Below the pieces are notes generated by a model that was given only the letters and a program-made list of their open reading frames with translations, was not told where the DNA came from and did not search any database. 64,000 nucleotides of DNA, taken from contig JAENZP010000003.1 in NCBI GenBank assembly GCA_016841205.1, positions 124,001 to 188,000 on the forward strand, given 5' to 3'. This stretch comes from Desulfoscipio geothermicus. GTDB taxonomy: Bacteria; Bacillota; Desulfotomaculia; Desulfotomaculales; Desulfallaceae. Shown piece by piece: positions 33,984-43,600 of the stretch (position 1 is its first letter; each line of letters begins with the position of its first letter). A program made the translations under genes and the position numbers.

Positions 33984-36740
33984 TTGCAAAACGGCGTTAA
34001 GTGGCTAACAATAATATTAATCACAGTTTTAGTGATATTCTTGCTAGTGGCCAAGTGGGGTGCCAACCTTTATGTTGACTGGCTGTGGTTCCAGTCTCTT
34101 GGTTATAGTAATACATTTACAACCATATTGCTATCCGAATTAGGCCTGCGTGCATTGGTTGGCTTAACAGCATTTTTATTCATTTTCATTAATTTAATGT
34201 TATCCAGAAAACCGGTACTCCAGAGCATCAATGCTCGTCAGGTTAATCATACTGATGATGATATCATTACTATTTACCAGTCACCTATGAATAAGTATTT
34301 AACTCCGCGTCTTCTTACCCTTACCTACTTGGCCATAAGTACCGCTTTTGCTATATTCATCAGCACGTCTGTAACCGGTGATTGGGTTATCTTTCAAAAA
34401 TATCTGCATAGCACCGCCTTTGGAATTACTGATCCTATTTTTAATAATGATATAGGCAAGTACGTTTTTAGCTTGCCCTTTTACCAATTTCTGTACAAGC
34501 TATTAACCTTGTTTATTATTCTATCCGCTTTCATAGTAGCAATAGTATACTCCCTGGCAGGAACCGGCAATGATGGACTGGGCAAACTTTTTAACTCCCT
34601 GCCGGCCAGGCTACATCTTTCGTTTTTAGCAGCATTATTTTTCGTAGTTCGTGCCTGGGGTTACCGGTTGGAGCAATACATGCTTTTATATTCCAGCAAC
34701 GGTGTTACCTTCGGACCAGGTTATACAGATATTCATGCCCGGCTGCTGGCTTATAAAGCGCTTTTTTTCATCGCTCTGATCATTGCCCTGGTTATCATCA
34801 TCAATTTATTTATGCGTCGGTTTAAACTAATCCTTTACAGCATAGGTGCTTTGTTTTTGGCATCAATAATTTTAGGCGGCTTATATCCATCGTTAATTCA
34901 AAATCTTATAGTTAAACCAAATGAGCTGAACAAAGAGACGCCATACATTGCCAATTCTATAAAATATACCCGTATGGCATATAACCTGGATCAAGTGGAT
35001 ACAAAAAAATTCCCTGCGGGTCAGGTCCTTAACAGCGCTGATATAGAAAACAACCGGGATACAGTTAACAACATAAGACTTTGGGATTGGCGACCTCTGC
35101 AAGAAACTTATCAACAATTGCAAGGGATCAGACCATATTACGAGCTGAAAAATATTGATATCGACCGTTATTTAATCAATGGAGAATACCGGCAGGTCAT
35201 GCTGGCAGCCAGAGAGCTTGATCAGGCACAATTGTCGGATACGGCTAAAACATGGATTAACCAGCGACTTAAATACACCCACGGTTATGGTATAACAATG
35301 AACCCCGTCAATAAAATGACTTCAGAAGGATTACCAGATCTATTTATCAAGAACATTCCACCAACCAGCACCATAGACAAAGAGGTAACGCAGCCAGAGA
35401 TATATTTTGGCGAGCTAACGGATAATTATGTGCTGGTAAACACAAAAGCCGAGGAATTTGACTACCCTGTAGGCACCGAAAACGCTTATACCACCTATGA
35501 AGGCAAAAAAGGTGTTAAGGTAAATGGATTTTTGCGCAAAGCAATTTTTGCCCTGGCCTTTTCTGACTATAAAATGCTACTGGCCAGCGATCTGAATAAT
35601 AGTAGCCAAATACTGTATTACCGAAATATCAAAGAAAGAGTACCAAAACTAGCCCCTTTTCTTAATTACGACAGTGATCCGTATATAGTGGTTGATGATG
35701 CCGGTGCTTTGCACTGGATGTGGGATGCTTATACCACATCAGACATGTACCCTTATTCCGAACCTTTCAAGGGCGGGAATAATTATATCCGCAATGCGGT
35801 AAAGGTGGTTGTCAACGCCTATACCGGACAGGTGGATTTTTATGTAGCCGATGCCAAGGACCCGATTATTAAAACATACTCTAAAATATTTCCTGGAGTT
35901 TTTAAACCAATTAGTGAAATGCCAAAGGATTTAAGGGAGCATATCCGTTATCCCGAAGACATTTTTAATATTCAAGCGGCAAAATATACCATTTACCATA
36001 TGACAAATACTGAAGTATTATATAATCAAGAGGACAAATGGAACGTACCTACTGAAAAAATTTATAATGAAGAAGTATTGATGGAACCTTATTATAATAT
36101 AATTAGGTTGCCGGAAAATGAAAAATCAGAATATGTTTTAATTATGCCGTTCACGCCTAATAACAAAACAAATATGATTGGCTGGATGGCTGCCAGATCA
36201 GATCAACCCAATTACGGCGAGCTAATCGTATATGAGTTCCCTAAACAGGAATTAGTGTACGGTCCGATGCAAATAGAAGCCCGTATTGACCAGGATACTC
36301 TAATTTCACAGCAGCTGACCCTGTGGGATCAGGGGGGCTCATCAGTAATCAGGGGAAACCTGCTGGTTATACCGGTCAAGGACTCTTTACTTTATGTGGA
36401 GCCGCTATATTTGCAATCTGAACAAAGCAGAATGCCGGAATTGCGCCGGGTAATCGTAGCCCATAATGACAAAATTATCATGGAACCAACTCTGGACATA
36501 GCTTTAAACAAAATATTTGGAACTGCGCTGAATGATACCACACTTCATGAACAGGATGAGGAGCAAGCACCCACCACAAATGAACCGTCAACGACGACAA
36601 TTAAAGATTTGATAGACACAGCGAACAATCTATACAATGAAGCCCAAAGCAAATTAAAAAATGGCGACTGGGCTGGCTATGGTGAAGCAATTGGCAAACT
36701 AAGGGAAACCTTAAATGACATGTCCGCAAAAGCGGAATAA
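33984..36740 (+). CDS. UPF0182 family large membrane protein
   Basis: 918 residues. TTG 33984 is preferred (AGGAGG 7 nt upstream) over the adjacent TTG 33981. Seven transmembrane helices occupy roughly the first 300 residues (LTIILITVLVIFLLVAKWG; WLWFQSLGYSNTF loop; GGLYPSLIQNLIVKPNEL at the end of the membrane part). A large conserved soluble part follows (NIRLWDWRPLQETY, YGITMNPVNKM, DLFIKNIPP), then an acidic Thr/Glu-rich linker and a helical tail near residue 860. COG1615/UPF0182 has no established function that I know of. Confidence 0.9.
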   Translation: MQNGVKWLTIILITVLVIFLLVAKWGANLYVDWLWFQSLGYSNTFTTILLSELGLRALVGLTAFLFIFINLMLSRKPVLQSINARQVNHTDDDIITIYQSPMNKYLTPRLLTLTYLAISTAFAIFISTSVTGDWVIFQKYLHSTAFGITDPIFNNDIGKYVFSLPFYQFLYKLLTLFIILSAFIVAIVYSLAGTGNDGLGKLFNSLPARLHLSFLAALFFVVRAWGYRLEQYMLLYSSNGVTFGPGYTDIHARLLAYKALFFIALIIALVIIINLFMRRFKLILYSIGALFLASIILGGLYPSLIQNLIVKPNELNKETPYIANSIKYTRMAYNLDQVDTKKFPAGQVLNSADIENNRDTVNNIRLWDWRPLQETYQQLQGIRPYYELKNIDIDRYLINGEYRQVMLAARELDQAQLSDTAKTWINQRLKYTHGYGITMNPVNKMTSEGLPDLFIKNIPPTSTIDKEVTQPEIYFGELTDNYVLVNTKAEEFDYPVGTENAYTTYEGKKGVKVNGFLRKAIFALAFSDYKMLLASDLNNSSQILYYRNIKERVPKLAPFLNYDSDPYIVVDDAGALHWMWDAYTTSDMYPYSEPFKGGNNYIRNAVKVVVNAYTGQVDFYVADAKDPIIKTYSKIFPGVFKPISEMPKDLREHIRYPEDIFNIQAAKYTIYHMTNTEVLYNQEDKWNVPTEKIYNEEVLMEPYYNIIRLPENEKSEYVLIMPFTPNNKTNMIGWMAARSDQPNYGELIVYEFPKQELVYGPMQIEARIDQDTLISQQLTLWDQGGSSVIRGNLLVIPVKDSLLYVEPLYLQSEQSRMPELRRVIVAHNDKIIMEPTLDIALNKIFGTALNDTTLHEQDEEQAPTTNEPSTTTIKDLIDTANNLYNEAQSKLKNGDWAGYGEAIGKLRETLNDMSAKAE

Positions 36741-36775
36741 CATTATAATAAATTTAGAAAGGAGATGAGTATAAC

Positions 36776-36925
36776 ATGTTTTTTGGACAATGGTGGCAGG
36801 GAATAATATTTGGCATAGTAACTACTATCGCTATGGCGGCCCTTTGTTACGCCTTTGCACTAAAATGGGGTAAATTCACAGGAGAAGATAAAAAGCCCGT
36901 TCAATCATACGAAGTTCATCACTGA
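36776..36925 (+). CDS. Small single-helix membrane protein, 49 residues
   Basis: ATG with AAAGGAG 11 nt upstream. The N-terminus FFGQWWQ is followed by one helix (IIFGIVTTIAMAALCYAFAL) and a basic, then acidic tail. It lies 35 nt after the UPF0182 gene on the same strand, so it may be an accessory subunit. Its layout resembles small symporter accessory peptides, but no assignment is firm. Confidence 0.6.
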   Translation: MFFGQWWQGIIFGIVTTIAMAALCYAFALKWGKFTGEDKKPVQSYEVHH

Positions 36926-37038
36926 AATACTTTAGGCTAGTGTCCAAGTGATTAATTTTATGCCTTCATGAGGTAGACTAAAAGGTAGCTTTTCCCTGAA
37001 CACTAGAGACCGGTTTCAGTTAAAATTTATCTTATATA

Positions 37039-37072
37039 CCACCGGTTGTAAGGTTGCCGGTGGCTTTTTTAT
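37039..37072 (+). terminator. Terminator after the UPF0182 unit
   Basis: CCACCGG/CCGGTGG with an 11-nt loop and CTTTTTT. The ribosome site of the next gene follows at once. Confidence 0.8.
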
Positions 37073-37087
37073 TATGGAGGAATTACA

Positions 37088-37834
37088 TTGCCTAAAGTTG
37101 TTATCGATAGTAAAATATTTTATTATGACGCCGGGATCCCTAAGCAAGCTTGTAAATGCGCTATTATCTTTATTCACGGCGCAGGCGGCAGTCATGAACA
37201 TTGGACCCAGCAAACCGCCGAACTAGGACAAAAATTTTTAACTATAGCCGTTGACCTACCGGGGCATGGTGATTCAGAAGGCGAAACATTTGACAAACTT
37301 GAGGGTTACAGTAATTTTTTATATGACTTTGCCGAGCGGGTATTGGGTACAAAGTTTGTTTTAGCCAGCCACTCAATGGGCGGAGCCATTGCTTTGGACT
37401 TTGCCCTTCGTTTTCCCGATAAACTAAGCGGATTGATTTTAATTGGCACCGGGGCCCGAATGCGAGTAACACCCGCCATTATGGACATTTTCGCCTCCGG
37501 TAAATCATTTCCCGAATTCACAACCTTTACCAATAGTGCTGCTGCTAACCCCGAAGTATTCAAACAGGCTGGGATAGATACCGTATATTACCATGATTTT
37601 TTATTCTGCGATGGGTTCGATTATATGGAACGGATTAAATACATTGATACACCCACACTGGTTATCGGGGCCACGGAAGATCCTATAAAACCGCCCAAAT
37701 GCAGCCAATATCTTGCAAATAATATCCCCAACTCCCAACTGCAAATTATCGAACAAGCCGGTCACATGATGATGTTAGAAAAACCTCAGCAAGTAAACGC
37801 CAGCATTGAACAATTTATCGCTAGTATAATATAA
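37088..37834 (+). CDS. Alpha/beta hydrolase
   Basis: 248 residues, TTG with GGAGG upstream. Standard fold: oxyanion-loop HGAGGSHEHW, nucleophile elbow SHSMGG (Ser in the GxSxG-like SHSMGGA, where the first Gly is replaced by Ser), acid residue in GATEDPIKP, and His in EQAGHMMMLEKP. Substrate unknown. Followed 14 nt later by the phosphofructokinase gene, possibly in one transcript. Confidence 0.82.
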   Translation: MPKVVIDSKIFYYDAGIPKQACKCAIIFIHGAGGSHEHWTQQTAELGQKFLTIAVDLPGHGDSEGETFDKLEGYSNFLYDFAERVLGTKFVLASHSMGGAIALDFALRFPDKLSGLILIGTGARMRVTPAIMDIFASGKSFPEFTTFTNSAAANPEVFKQAGIDTVYYHDFLFCDGFDYMERIKYIDTPTLVIGATEDPIKPPKCSQYLANNIPNSQLQIIEQAGHMMMLEKPQQVNASIEQFIASII

Positions 37835-37848
37835 GGGGGTGTTTATAT

Positions 37849-38946
37849 ATGGCTAAATCAGTTGCTAAACGAATTGGAGTTTTGACCGGGGGAGGCGATG
37901 CGCCAGGTTTAAACGCGGTAATTCGCGCGGTTGTTAAAACCGCCATACGGGAATATCAAATGACCGTCGTTGGTTTTGAAAACGGCTTTGGTGGGTTAAT
38001 CAAAAATCAGGCCAGAGAGTTGACCGAGATTGACGTAGTGGGCATACTGCCCAGGGGTGGTACCATTCTGGGCACCACCAACCGTGATAATCCATTTCAT
38101 TACCCCGTGGTTAAAGGTAATGAAAAAACCTTTGCCGATGTATCGGACCGGGTTTTTGAAAACATCAGCATCCACGGTATAGATGCGCTCATCGTAATAG
38201 GCGGTGACGGCAGTCTGGCCATTGGTAAAGAATTACAGGATAAAGGATTAAAAGTTATAGGAGTTCCGAAAACTATTGACAACGACCTTTCAGCTACTGA
38301 TCAAACCTTTGGTTTTGATACTGCTCTCACCACAGCATCAGAAGCTATTGACAAACTCCATACTACAGCTGAATCCCATCACCGGGTAATGGTCTTGGAA
38401 GTAATGGGCCGTTACGCCGGGTGGATAGCGCTAGCATCAGGTTTGGCGGGAGGAGCTGACGTTATAATAATCCCAGAAATACCTTATAATATGGATATTA
38501 TAGTAAATAAGATCAATGCCCGCACCAGAGGAAATAAAAAATTCAGTATCATCGTGGTTGCCGAAGGTGCCAAACCCGTCGGTGGAGATATGGTAGTCAA
38601 TAAACATGTTGAAGATAGCTTCGATCCCATTCGCTTGGGCGGTATCGGCAACGTTATAGCACAGGCCGTTGAAACCGCTACCGGCAAAGAATCCAGGGTA
38701 ACCGTGCTGGGGCACCTGCAAAGGGGCGGGTCACCCACAGCCTATGACCGCATCCTGGCCACTCGTTATGGTACAGCTGCAGTCAATTTAGTCGGCGAGG
38801 GTAAATTCGGCAATATGGTATGTCTCAAGGGACAGCTTATTGAGCATGTCCCATTGGAACAGGCCATCGGCGAATTGCATAAAGTACCCGTAGACGGGGA
38901 ACTGGTCCGAGTAGCTAGACAGCTAGGCATTTGCCTTGGTGATTAA
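37849..38946 (+). CDS. pfkA: 6-phosphofructokinase, mixed ATP/PPi (group III) type
   Basis: 365 residues, ATG after GGGGGTG. Phosphorylates fructose 6-phosphate. Motifs: TGGGDAPGLNAVIRA, IGGDGS (118-122), PKTIDNDL (140-147), MEVMGRYAGW-type region and GHLQRGGSP. GGDGS favours ATP use, while the Lys in PKTIDND is typical of PPi-using enzymes; this combination marks the mixed-substrate group. The phosphoryl donor must be measured. Between the hydrolase and radical SAM genes. Confidence 0.88.
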   Translation: MAKSVAKRIGVLTGGGDAPGLNAVIRAVVKTAIREYQMTVVGFENGFGGLIKNQARELTEIDVVGILPRGGTILGTTNRDNPFHYPVVKGNEKTFADVSDRVFENISIHGIDALIVIGGDGSLAIGKELQDKGLKVIGVPKTIDNDLSATDQTFGFDTALTTASEAIDKLHTTAESHHRVMVLEVMGRYAGWIALASGLAGGADVIIIPEIPYNMDIIVNKINARTRGNKKFSIIVVAEGAKPVGGDMVVNKHVEDSFDPIRLGGIGNVIAQAVETATGKESRVTVLGHLQRGGSPTAYDRILATRYGTAAVNLVGEGKFGNMVCLKGQLIEHVPLEQAIGELHKVPVDGELVRVARQLGICLGD

Positions 38947-38968
38947 TACTAATTAGAGGGGAGATATT

Positions 38969-39841
38969 ATGCATCTAGAACCACCAGTCTATAGACCACC
39001 CAGTGAAGCTTACAGCCTTATATTTCAGCTTACCATAGGATGTAGACATAATGCCTGCACTTTTTGCGGCCTGTATAAGGGCAAACCATACCGCAGTAAA
39101 ACATGGGAACAAATAAAAAATGATATTGATTCCTGTGCACATCTGAGGGGTGTCCAAAGAGTTTTTTTAGCCGATGGTGATGCTTTGGCTGCAGACACAC
39201 CCTTAATCTTAAAAACCGCATTTTACCTGGATAAAAAATTCCCAGGTCTGGAACGAATTGCTATGTATGCCGGTCCCAAGGATATCCTGAAAAAATCTCT
39301 AGACGAACTCAAGCAAATTCGCGCCAGTAATATCAAGATGTTGTATTTGGGTGTAGAAAGCGGCAGTAATAATATACTCAAAGCTGTTCATAAAGGAGTA
39401 ACCGCCGAGGAAATGGTAGAAGCCGGTAGAAAGGCTCTACAAGCAGGCTTTGAACTATCGGTGACCATCATCACTGGTCTTGGAGGTACTGAGTTATGGG
39501 AGGAGCACGCCAGTGAAACCGGTAAAATCATTACTGCTATAGACCCAACTTATCTCAGTGCACTAACGCTAATGCCACTTCCTCATACAGTCTTATATGG
39601 CCAAATACAGCAGGGCAAATTTACAGTACCTGATACTATGCAAATGTTTAGAGAAATGAAATACCTGTTAGAAAATTTGGATTTAAAGAACTGTATTTTT
39701 AGATGCAACCATGCAACAAATTACCTGCCGCTCCGCGGAGTATTAAATAGGGATAAAGAAGCCCTGATAGCTATACTGGACCGGGCCATAACCCAACCGG
39801 GAACTATACCCCTAAGGCCAGAAAGCGCCAGAGGCATGTAA
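38969..39841 (+). CDS. Radical SAM protein with CX4CX2C cluster motif
   Basis: 290 residues, ATG with GAGGGGAG. The cluster cysteines C25, C30 and C33 (IGCRHNACTFCGLYKG) are spaced CX4CX2C, one residue longer than the classical motif. This spacing is known in the GCxHNxCxFC subgroup of COG1032-like proteins. Then DGDALAADTPL, YLGVESGSNNIL and TIITGLGGTE follow as in radical SAM barrels. Substrate unknown. Follows pfkA by 22 nt. Confidence 0.83.
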   Translation: MHLEPPVYRPPSEAYSLIFQLTIGCRHNACTFCGLYKGKPYRSKTWEQIKNDIDSCAHLRGVQRVFLADGDALAADTPLILKTAFYLDKKFPGLERIAMYAGPKDILKKSLDELKQIRASNIKMLYLGVESGSNNILKAVHKGVTAEEMVEAGRKALQAGFELSVTIITGLGGTELWEEHASETGKIITAIDPTYLSALTLMPLPHTVLYGQIQQGKFTVPDTMQMFREMKYLLENLDLKNCIFRCNHATNYLPLRGVLNRDKEALIAILDRAITQPGTIPLRPESARGM

Positions 39842-39931
39842 AAAAGTTTAAAACATACAAAATGATCAAGCAATTGCTTACATAATATGGTATTATATAC
39901 TTGTATTTCCATATTAAGGGAGGCAATTGCT

Positions 39932-40426
39932 TTGCTTATGAAAACTATAATTCCGCTCATACTTAGTCTATTTCTATCTCTATACTGTTCCAACGTCCAA
40001 TGTGCTGTTAGTCAGCAAACAGTATATTCATATGCTGATAATCAAAGTATAGTTCAGTTAGTCAAGCAAGCGGTAGAATATGAATGGTGGTCAGACCAAC
40101 TGGATTACCAGGTGGAACTCAGAAAGTTTTATGAAAATCCGGCGCTGGAAAATATCACACAATCAATGAAACAATACAAAGAAATCAGTACGGATTGGTA
40201 CAGCTTGACTTTTATAGAAAAGTGTCATATTGTTTATAATAATGGAAATATCGCCATAATCATAGCATCCTTAAAAGAAACTGATATTACAACGAATGAC
40301 ATACAAACAGGTAAGGGAGTGTTTATTTTACATAACACAAGTGATGGTTGGCGCATTAAAAGAATGAATTATTATTGGCACGCTGCTGACAGCCAGCTGT
40401 TATATCCGGAGGTGACTAATCTTTGA
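39932..40426 (+). CDS. Secreted or membrane-anchored hypothetical protein
   Basis: 164 residues. TTG 39932 (GGGAGG 8 nt upstream) is chosen over longer frames. Residues 1-24 form a signal peptide (KTIIPLILSLFLSLYCSNVQC); the Cys could be a weak lipobox, but the usual LxxC context is imperfect. The remainder is soluble with Trp/Tyr-rich strands (GVFILHNTSDGWRIKRMNYYW). Its stop overlaps the start of the glycosyltransferase gene by 4 nt, so the two are coupled. Confidence 0.65.
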   Translation: MLMKTIIPLILSLFLSLYCSNVQCAVSQQTVYSYADNQSIVQLVKQAVEYEWWSDQLDYQVELRKFYENPALENITQSMKQYKEISTDWYSLTFIEKCHIVYNNGNIAIIIASLKETDITTNDIQTGKGVFILHNTSDGWRIKRMNYYWHAADSQLLYPEVTNL

Positions 40427-41610
40427 GCCTAAAAATAGGTATCTTCACAGACAGTTACCGGCCTTATACCAGTGGCGTGGTACGTTCAATTGAAACTTTT
40501 TCCGATGAACTACGAACCCAGAGTCACGAAGTATTTATTTTTGCACCCGAATATCCCAATCATCATCAAGAGCAATTGGAAGAAGACGGTGTATTTAGAT
40601 TTTCTTCCATACCTGCTCCAACAAATCATGATTATGCTCTTGCTCTACCATTTTCAATACGACTACACTCCACCTTAAAGAAAATTGGGCTAGATGTTAT
40701 TCACGTCCATTCACCTTTTTTACTGGGACGTTTGGGGGCACATTACGCTAAAAAATTGAACATACCATTGGTTTTTACTTTTCACACGCTTTACGACCAA
40801 TATGTTCATTACGTACCTATTGGACAGAATTTTACAAAAAAGATTACTAAGAAATTTTGTGCCGATTTTTGTAACCACTGTGATTTGGTGATCGTACCCA
40901 CCGGTATAATTGGCGAACACTTGCAAGCATGGGGAGTTAGCACCGAAATAAAAGCTTTACCCACCGGTATTAATATCAACAGCTTTAGAACTGAGGAAAA
41001 AAATTGGCTTTACCAAAAATTTAATATAGATACCTCCGAAAAATTATTAATCTCCGTAGGCCGACTGGGCAAAGAAAAGAATTTTGAATTTATATTAAAA
41101 ACCTTTGGAAACATCAATGCAGCATTCCCGAAAACCAAATTAGTACTGGTAGGTAACGGACCTGAAAAAGATGAGTTGGTTAAGATTGCAAAAGAACTTG
41201 ACATCTTAGAAAAGGTAATATTTACTGGCACATTATCCAGGGATGAAACAGCCAAGGCATACAATAGTGCATATATTTTCGTTTTTGCGTCGGTTACCGA
41301 AACCCAGGGATTGGTAGTGGGAGAGGCAAAAGCAGCAGGTTTACCAACGGTGGCAGTGAAAGCTTTTGGTGTTTCCGAAATGGTGGAAAACGGTGTTGAC
41401 GGATTTTTAACAAATTTAGATATTAGTGAATTTGTGGATAAAGTAAATTTATTACTAGGTGATGAAAATTTACGATATACAATGAGTCAAAATGCTATGA
41501 AAAAATCTGAAGCTATATCTTCAAAAAACTGTGCTCAAAAACTATTACAATATTACTACGACGTGATTCAAAAATGTAATAATAAATTAAAGCTTCACAA
41601 TTTGAATTAA
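40423..41610 (+). CDS. GT4-family glycosyltransferase
   Basis: 395 residues, TTG inside the previous stop, with GGAGGTGA upstream. GT-B fold: N-terminal IGIFTDSYRPYTSGVVRSIE, VIHVHSPFLLG and TFHTLYDQYVHY; C-terminal SVGRLGKEKNFEF, LVLVGNGPE and the EX7E motif in ETQGLVVGEA. This N-terminus resembles glycolipid-forming (diacylglycerol) or mannosyl transferases acting at the membrane. Donor and acceptor unknown. Confidence 0.88.
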   Translation: MSLKIGIFTDSYRPYTSGVVRSIETFSDELRTQSHEVFIFAPEYPNHHQEQLEEDGVFRFSSIPAPTNHDYALALPFSIRLHSTLKKIGLDVIHVHSPFLLGRLGAHYAKKLNIPLVFTFHTLYDQYVHYVPIGQNFTKKITKKFCADFCNHCDLVIVPTGIIGEHLQAWGVSTEIKALPTGININSFRTEEKNWLYQKFNIDTSEKLLISVGRLGKEKNFEFILKTFGNINAAFPKTKLVLVGNGPEKDELVKIAKELDILEKVIFTGTLSRDETAKAYNSAYIFVFASVTETQGLVVGEAKAAGLPTVAVKAFGVSEMVENGVDGFLTNLDISEFVDKVNLLLGDENLRYTMSQNAMKKSEAISSKNCAQKLLQYYYDVIQKCNNKLKLHNLN

Positions 41611-41635
41611 ATTATTGTTAAAAAATATAATTTTT

Positions 41636-41666
41636 AATAGGAACACAATGTGTGTTCCTATTTTAC
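41636..41666 (+). terminator. Terminator of the glycosyltransferase gene
   Basis: Perfect 12-bp stem AATAGGAACACA/TGTGTTCCTATT with loop ATG and TTTT. Confidence 0.85.
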
Positions 41667-41712
41667 TAATCATGTTCTGCAGCAAACATAATTTATGGAG
41701 GATAGTTAGCGG

Positions 41713-42258
41713 ATGGCAATGGAACAATGGTGGCCGGTAATATTCAGTTACTTATTTATTTTTGGTGCCAGAGTAATTGATATGTCACTGGACGTGATAC
41801 GCATATTAATGTTGATGCGAGATCGACGTGTCTTGGCAGCGGTAATAGGTTTTTTTGAAATATCCATATTTGTACTGGCATTAAATGAGGTACTAAAGGG
41901 TGGCTTAAATGATCCGGGTAAAGTCATTGCTTATGCCGGTGGTTTCGCAACCGGAAACTACATAGGCAGTTTAATTGAAGAACGGTTGGCTATGGGGTAT
42001 TTATCCATTCAGATATTCCCACCAATGCTTAGAGTAAATGATATTATTAATAATATGCGCAACGAAGGTTTCGGTGTAACCAGCGTCACTGGTTGCGGAA
42101 GAGACGGGGAGAGAATAATATTGTTTTTATTAATTAAACGAAAAGACCTCAACAAAGCCATGCAAGTAATTAATAAAATCGACCCGGAAGTTTTCTTTAA
42201 CATCTCAGATGCCAAACGCATTCACGGCGGCGTTTTCCCGATAAGGAAAGATAAGTAA
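41713..42258 (+). CDS. UPF0316 (DUF5698/DUF2179) membrane protein
   Basis: 181 residues, ATG with GGAGG 11 nt upstream. Three helices in the first 100 residues (VIFSYLFIFGARVIDMSLDVIRI; AAVIGFFEISIFVLALNEVL; GKVIAYAGGFATGNYIGSLIEE), then a small cytoplasmic DUF2179 domain (VTSVTGCGRDGERIILFLLIKR). The family is conserved in Firmicutes, with unknown role. Single-gene unit with a terminator. Confidence 0.83.
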   Translation: MAMEQWWPVIFSYLFIFGARVIDMSLDVIRILMLMRDRRVLAAVIGFFEISIFVLALNEVLKGGLNDPGKVIAYAGGFATGNYIGSLIEERLAMGYLSIQIFPPMLRVNDIINNMRNEGFGVTSVTGCGRDGERIILFLLIKRKDLNKAMQVINKIDPEVFFNISDAKRIHGGVFPIRKDK

Positions 42259-42292
42259 AATACAAGTTTACATAACACTGCATAACGCTTTT

Positions 42293-42336
42293 AGAGTTTC
42301 CTATAGTTATATACTTAATGGAAACTCTTTTTTTTC
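42293..42336 (+). terminator. Terminator of the UPF0316 gene
   Basis: AGAGTTTCC/GGAAACTCT with an 18-nt loop and a long T-run. Confidence 0.75.
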
Positions 42337-42774
42337 GCTAATGAATACATTACTTATGAAACACTCATGAAAGACTTAAAATGACGCTTATTAAGTCAAA
42401 GCTTACATTCATTTTCATTTTTCATTTATTGAATTTCATTTATTGTACTTTATTAGACCTACATAAGAGTCAATAGTCTGTGTCATCACATTTGGGAAGG
42501 CCAACGCGACACCAACGTACGTGCTGTGTTCATCCAAGGGCTAGTAAGATTAAAGGGAAGTGAATGTGGAATGTGGTATTCATTTTTTAGTTTACATAAT
42601 ATCTATTATCGGAAGTTACTAGTTATTTTATTTACTCAAGAAACATACCCTGCCCTTCTAAAAATATGTTATAAAGCAGAGTCATTGCGACTCATTAGGA
42701 CTAATCGCCATTAAAGTCTAGAGTACCGTTCTGAATGCTAGGTAATTTATTTAAGCAATTATATAAAAATGTTT
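42337..42774. other. Intergenic region without a supported gene
   Basis: AT-rich, with repeated TTCATTT units at 42410-42450. A 62-codon plus-strand frame at 42526 has no ribosome site and no recognisable product. I see nothing else. Confidence 0.5.
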
Positions 42775-42808
42775 AAAAAACAGGCCCAAAATAATAGGCC
42801 TGTTTTTT
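42775..42808. terminator. Terminator of the fumarase-to-biotin-carrier operon
   Basis: AAAAAACAGGCC/GGCCTGTTTTTT, perfect 12-bp stem, T-runs in both directions; 56 nt after the last minus-strand gene. Confidence 0.85.
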
Positions 42809-42863
42809 AACAAATCTAAAAAAAGTTTTGTTTTATATTTTTTATATTAATGTAATCTTGTTA

Positions 42864-43229
42864 TTAAGCCATTACTATTAACAATTCACCGCTTTGTACT
42901 ACTTGACCCTTCCGTACATGCACTTCTTTTATCTTACCGTCCATAGGAGCTTTAACTTCATTCTCCATTTTCATTGCTTCCAATATAATCAATACATCTC
43001 CAGCATTAACCTGGTCACCCACAGTTACTTTTATATCATTAATATTGCCTGGCAAGGGGGCTGTCACCGCATTAGCCCCATGCACCTGAGCTTTGGCTTT
43101 CTTAGAAACAGCAACCGGAGCCACTTTTGTAGAAAGATTTTCATGTAAGCCCGCTTGTGTTATGGTAGCCAACTCTTCAACTTCCACATCAAAGGATTCA
43201 CCGTTGACCACAACCTTAAATTTTTTCAT
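42864..43229 (-). CDS. Biotin carboxyl carrier protein of methylmalonyl-CoA carboxyltransferase/decarboxylase
   Basis: 121 residues, ATG with GGGGAGG. N-terminal 30 residues begin with a beta strand (KKFKVVVNGESFDVEVEEL), then an Ala/Val/Lys linker (about 36-56), then a biotinyl domain with the acceptor K87 in EAMKMEN. It shuttles carboxyl groups for MmdA. Last gene of the minus-strand operon. Confidence 0.9.
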   Translation of the reverse strand: MKKFKVVVNGESFDVEVEELATITQAGLHENLSTKVAPVAVSKKAKAQVHGANAVTAPLPGNINDIKVTVGDQVNAGDVLIILEAMKMENEVKAPMDGKIKEVHVRKGQVVQSGELLIVMA

Positions 43230-43313
43230 TTATTAAATACCTCCCCTAGATTGGGAAATGGAGCTGCTAAAAGCTATAACACAGGGCCAAGACTTTTTTG
43301 CAGCAATCCCTTA

Positions 43314-43517
43314 TTACTTAAGGCTATAATCTCTGCCCGTCATTATTTCAACCATCCCTGAATGTTTCCAGGGATCCATTTGCCCGTTATATTTTGTAAT
43401 TCCGACCACACGGTCACCGGGATTTAAATATCCCCCTACCGCTAGTACAGCCGTAATAGCTGCCACGATTTTGGGATCAACGGTTAGTTTAGAACCATCC
43501 TTGGTTAGTGCCCCCAT
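43314..43517 (-). CDS. Small subunit resembling MmdE/OadG C-terminus
   Basis: 67 residues, ATG with GGAGGGA. The pattern PKIVAAITAVLAVGGY, then RVVGITKY, then DPWKHSGMVEIM matches the soluble part of sodium-pump decarboxylase epsilon/gamma subunits. The membrane helix found in OadG is missing. It may help assemble MmdA with the biotin carrier. Sits between mmdA and the carrier gene. Confidence 0.6.
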   Translation of the reverse strand: MGALTKDGSKLTVDPKIVAAITAVLAVGGYLNPGDRVVGITKYNGQMDPWKHSGMVEIMTGRDYSLK

Positions 43518-43600
43518 TTATCTAGTCCCTCCACTTAACCAGTCTCATAATTGTTGACATATTGTTGACATATCTTTCAAAGTGGGTTATCGCCTGCCCT

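Noticed and set aside
42410-42450. Short repeated TTCATTT units as a CRISPR-like or tandem array
   Set aside because: Units are too short and irregular, with no spacers; low-complexity AT-rich DNA.
42526-42714. 62-codon plus-strand frame in the UPF0316-biotin carrier gap
   Set aside because: No ribosome site, no recognisable sequence, AT-rich surroundings; likely chance.
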